DNA of 64,000 nt from Dipylidium caninum (lineage: Eukaryota; Platyhelminthes; Cestoda; Cyclophyllidea; Dipylidiidae), in contig QEYB01000190.1 of the NCBI GenBank assembly GCA_017562135.1, positions 62,001 to 126,000 on the forward strand, given 5' to 3'. This document shows positions 63,335 through 64,000 of this stretch, piece after piece (the stretch's first letter is position 1; every line of letters starts with the position of its first letter). Both the position numbers and the translations under genes were made by a program. A model generated the notes under the pieces. The model was not told the DNA's origin. It was given only the letters and a program-made list of their open reading frames with translations, and ran no database searches.

Positions 63335-63795
63335 GGAACATCGCTCATGTATTGAGTTGTGAGCGGAGCTTCAATCTAGAGAAGACGTCAACCGTGAATT
63401 AAACTAATCAACTGACATCCAGTCACAGTCAAACAGTGTGCCTTGAAAGCGGCTGGACCACTGGAAGATGACGACTGGTCTCCACTCTCGAGTGCCTCCT
63501 CGTGTAGACAATTTGACCGATGTTTGGACCTATTTAAGGCTCGGCAATGGGGCTTGCCTCAAATCTAACCAAGTAGGCATTGCAGACGACAATTTCGAGA
63601 GCGCCATTTCTTGCTGCATTCTGCGCTCAGCGGTGCGGCAGTGTAGAGAAGCTAAAGAAGATGGAGTGTACAGTTTCTACTCTATTCTCCAACTGTTACT
63701 GCCTCGAGCAGGAGTGGCGATTTCTCTCGACATCACAGACGTCGCGACAGCAAGGCTTCATTGAGGGCAACAACTGGGAATGAATGTCACCATAG
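63335..63795 (+). repeat. TATA-bearing dispersed repeat R, copy 3 (longest)
   Basis: Contains all the blocks shared with 20.1 and 24.85 kb: AATCTAGAGAAGACGTC, CATCCAGTCACAGTCA, GACTGGTCTCCACTC, TCGAGTGCC, GGACCTATTTAAGGC (TATA-like, 63529-63538), ACCAAGTAGGC, GAGTGGCGATTTCTCTC, GACGTCGCGACAGCAAGG, CTTCATTGAGGG. Open frames across it differ between copies, so it is non-coding. Confidence 0.5.
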
Positions 63796-64000
63796 ATATT
63801 CTCCGCAAAAGCGGCGTGAAGTGAAGTACCTTGCACTGAAATTGCATTCTGCGCCTTTTAGTGCCACTTTTGTCCCACTCTCTCCAAAATTAAACGTCCA
63901 CAAGCTCCCAAGCCGGTTTCGCAGTGGGCCCATTGTCTCGATTTTTCGACATCGTGCTTCGAGTGGGGACTTAACACTCTAAACGACTAAGTCAACGGAT
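63796..64000. other. No gene seen
   Basis: Short tail of the window without a supported feature. Confidence 0.4.

Overview
The window is animal nuclear DNA. It has spliceosomal introns, mostly about 70-130 bases long, replication-dependent histone genes with the metazoan 3' stem-loop, large gene-poor stretches and old dispersed repeats. A parasitic flatworm, perhaps a tapeworm, is my best guess from the general style of the sequence. It rests on inference only and no marker in the window proves it.

Layout. (1) Positions 1-33.4 kb are mostly non-coding and carry decayed pieces of two unrecognised multi-exon gene families. Family 1 lies on the minus strand at 0-0.7, 27.2-27.5 and 30.0-31.1 kb. 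Family 3 is acidic and lies at 2.7-3.7, 10.8-11.3 and 26.6-27.0 kb. Three dispersed repeat families are also present: a TATA-bearing, LTR/TRIM-like repeat, a second roughly 450-base repeat, and a degenerate tandem repeat. (2) Positions 33430-46932 are a tandem histone array of 2.9 units, each about 4.6 kb. Every gene is on the minus strand, and each unit carries H2A, H4 and H2B. There is no H3 or H1 anywhere in the window. Each gene is followed by a 16-nt stem-loop and then a shared GATTGTTG motif. Only unit 2 has all three genes intact: H4 of unit 1 and H2A of units 1 and 3 carry single-base indels. (3) Positions 46.9-53.0 kb are sparse, with short homologous gene pieces, a purine-rich microsatellite block and a fourth family 1 copy. 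(4) Positions 53.1-59.4 kb hold the most interesting unlabelled locus. A minus-strand gene (56252-59350) can be rebuilt exon by exon, with 13 exons, all GT-AG introns and consistent phases. It encodes two near-identical extracellular modules, each looking like a pair of Ig-like domains, then a Ser/Thr stalk, one transmembrane helix and a short tail. A decayed copy lies in inverted orientation just upstream (53161-54560, plus strand). (5) The rest is mostly featureless, with a third TRIM-like repeat at the right end.

The histone genes work together as S-phase core histone supply, and their mRNAs should be processed at the stem-loop without polyadenylation. The Ig-like gene and its broken relatives look like a lineage-specific surface-protein family that grows and dies by duplication.
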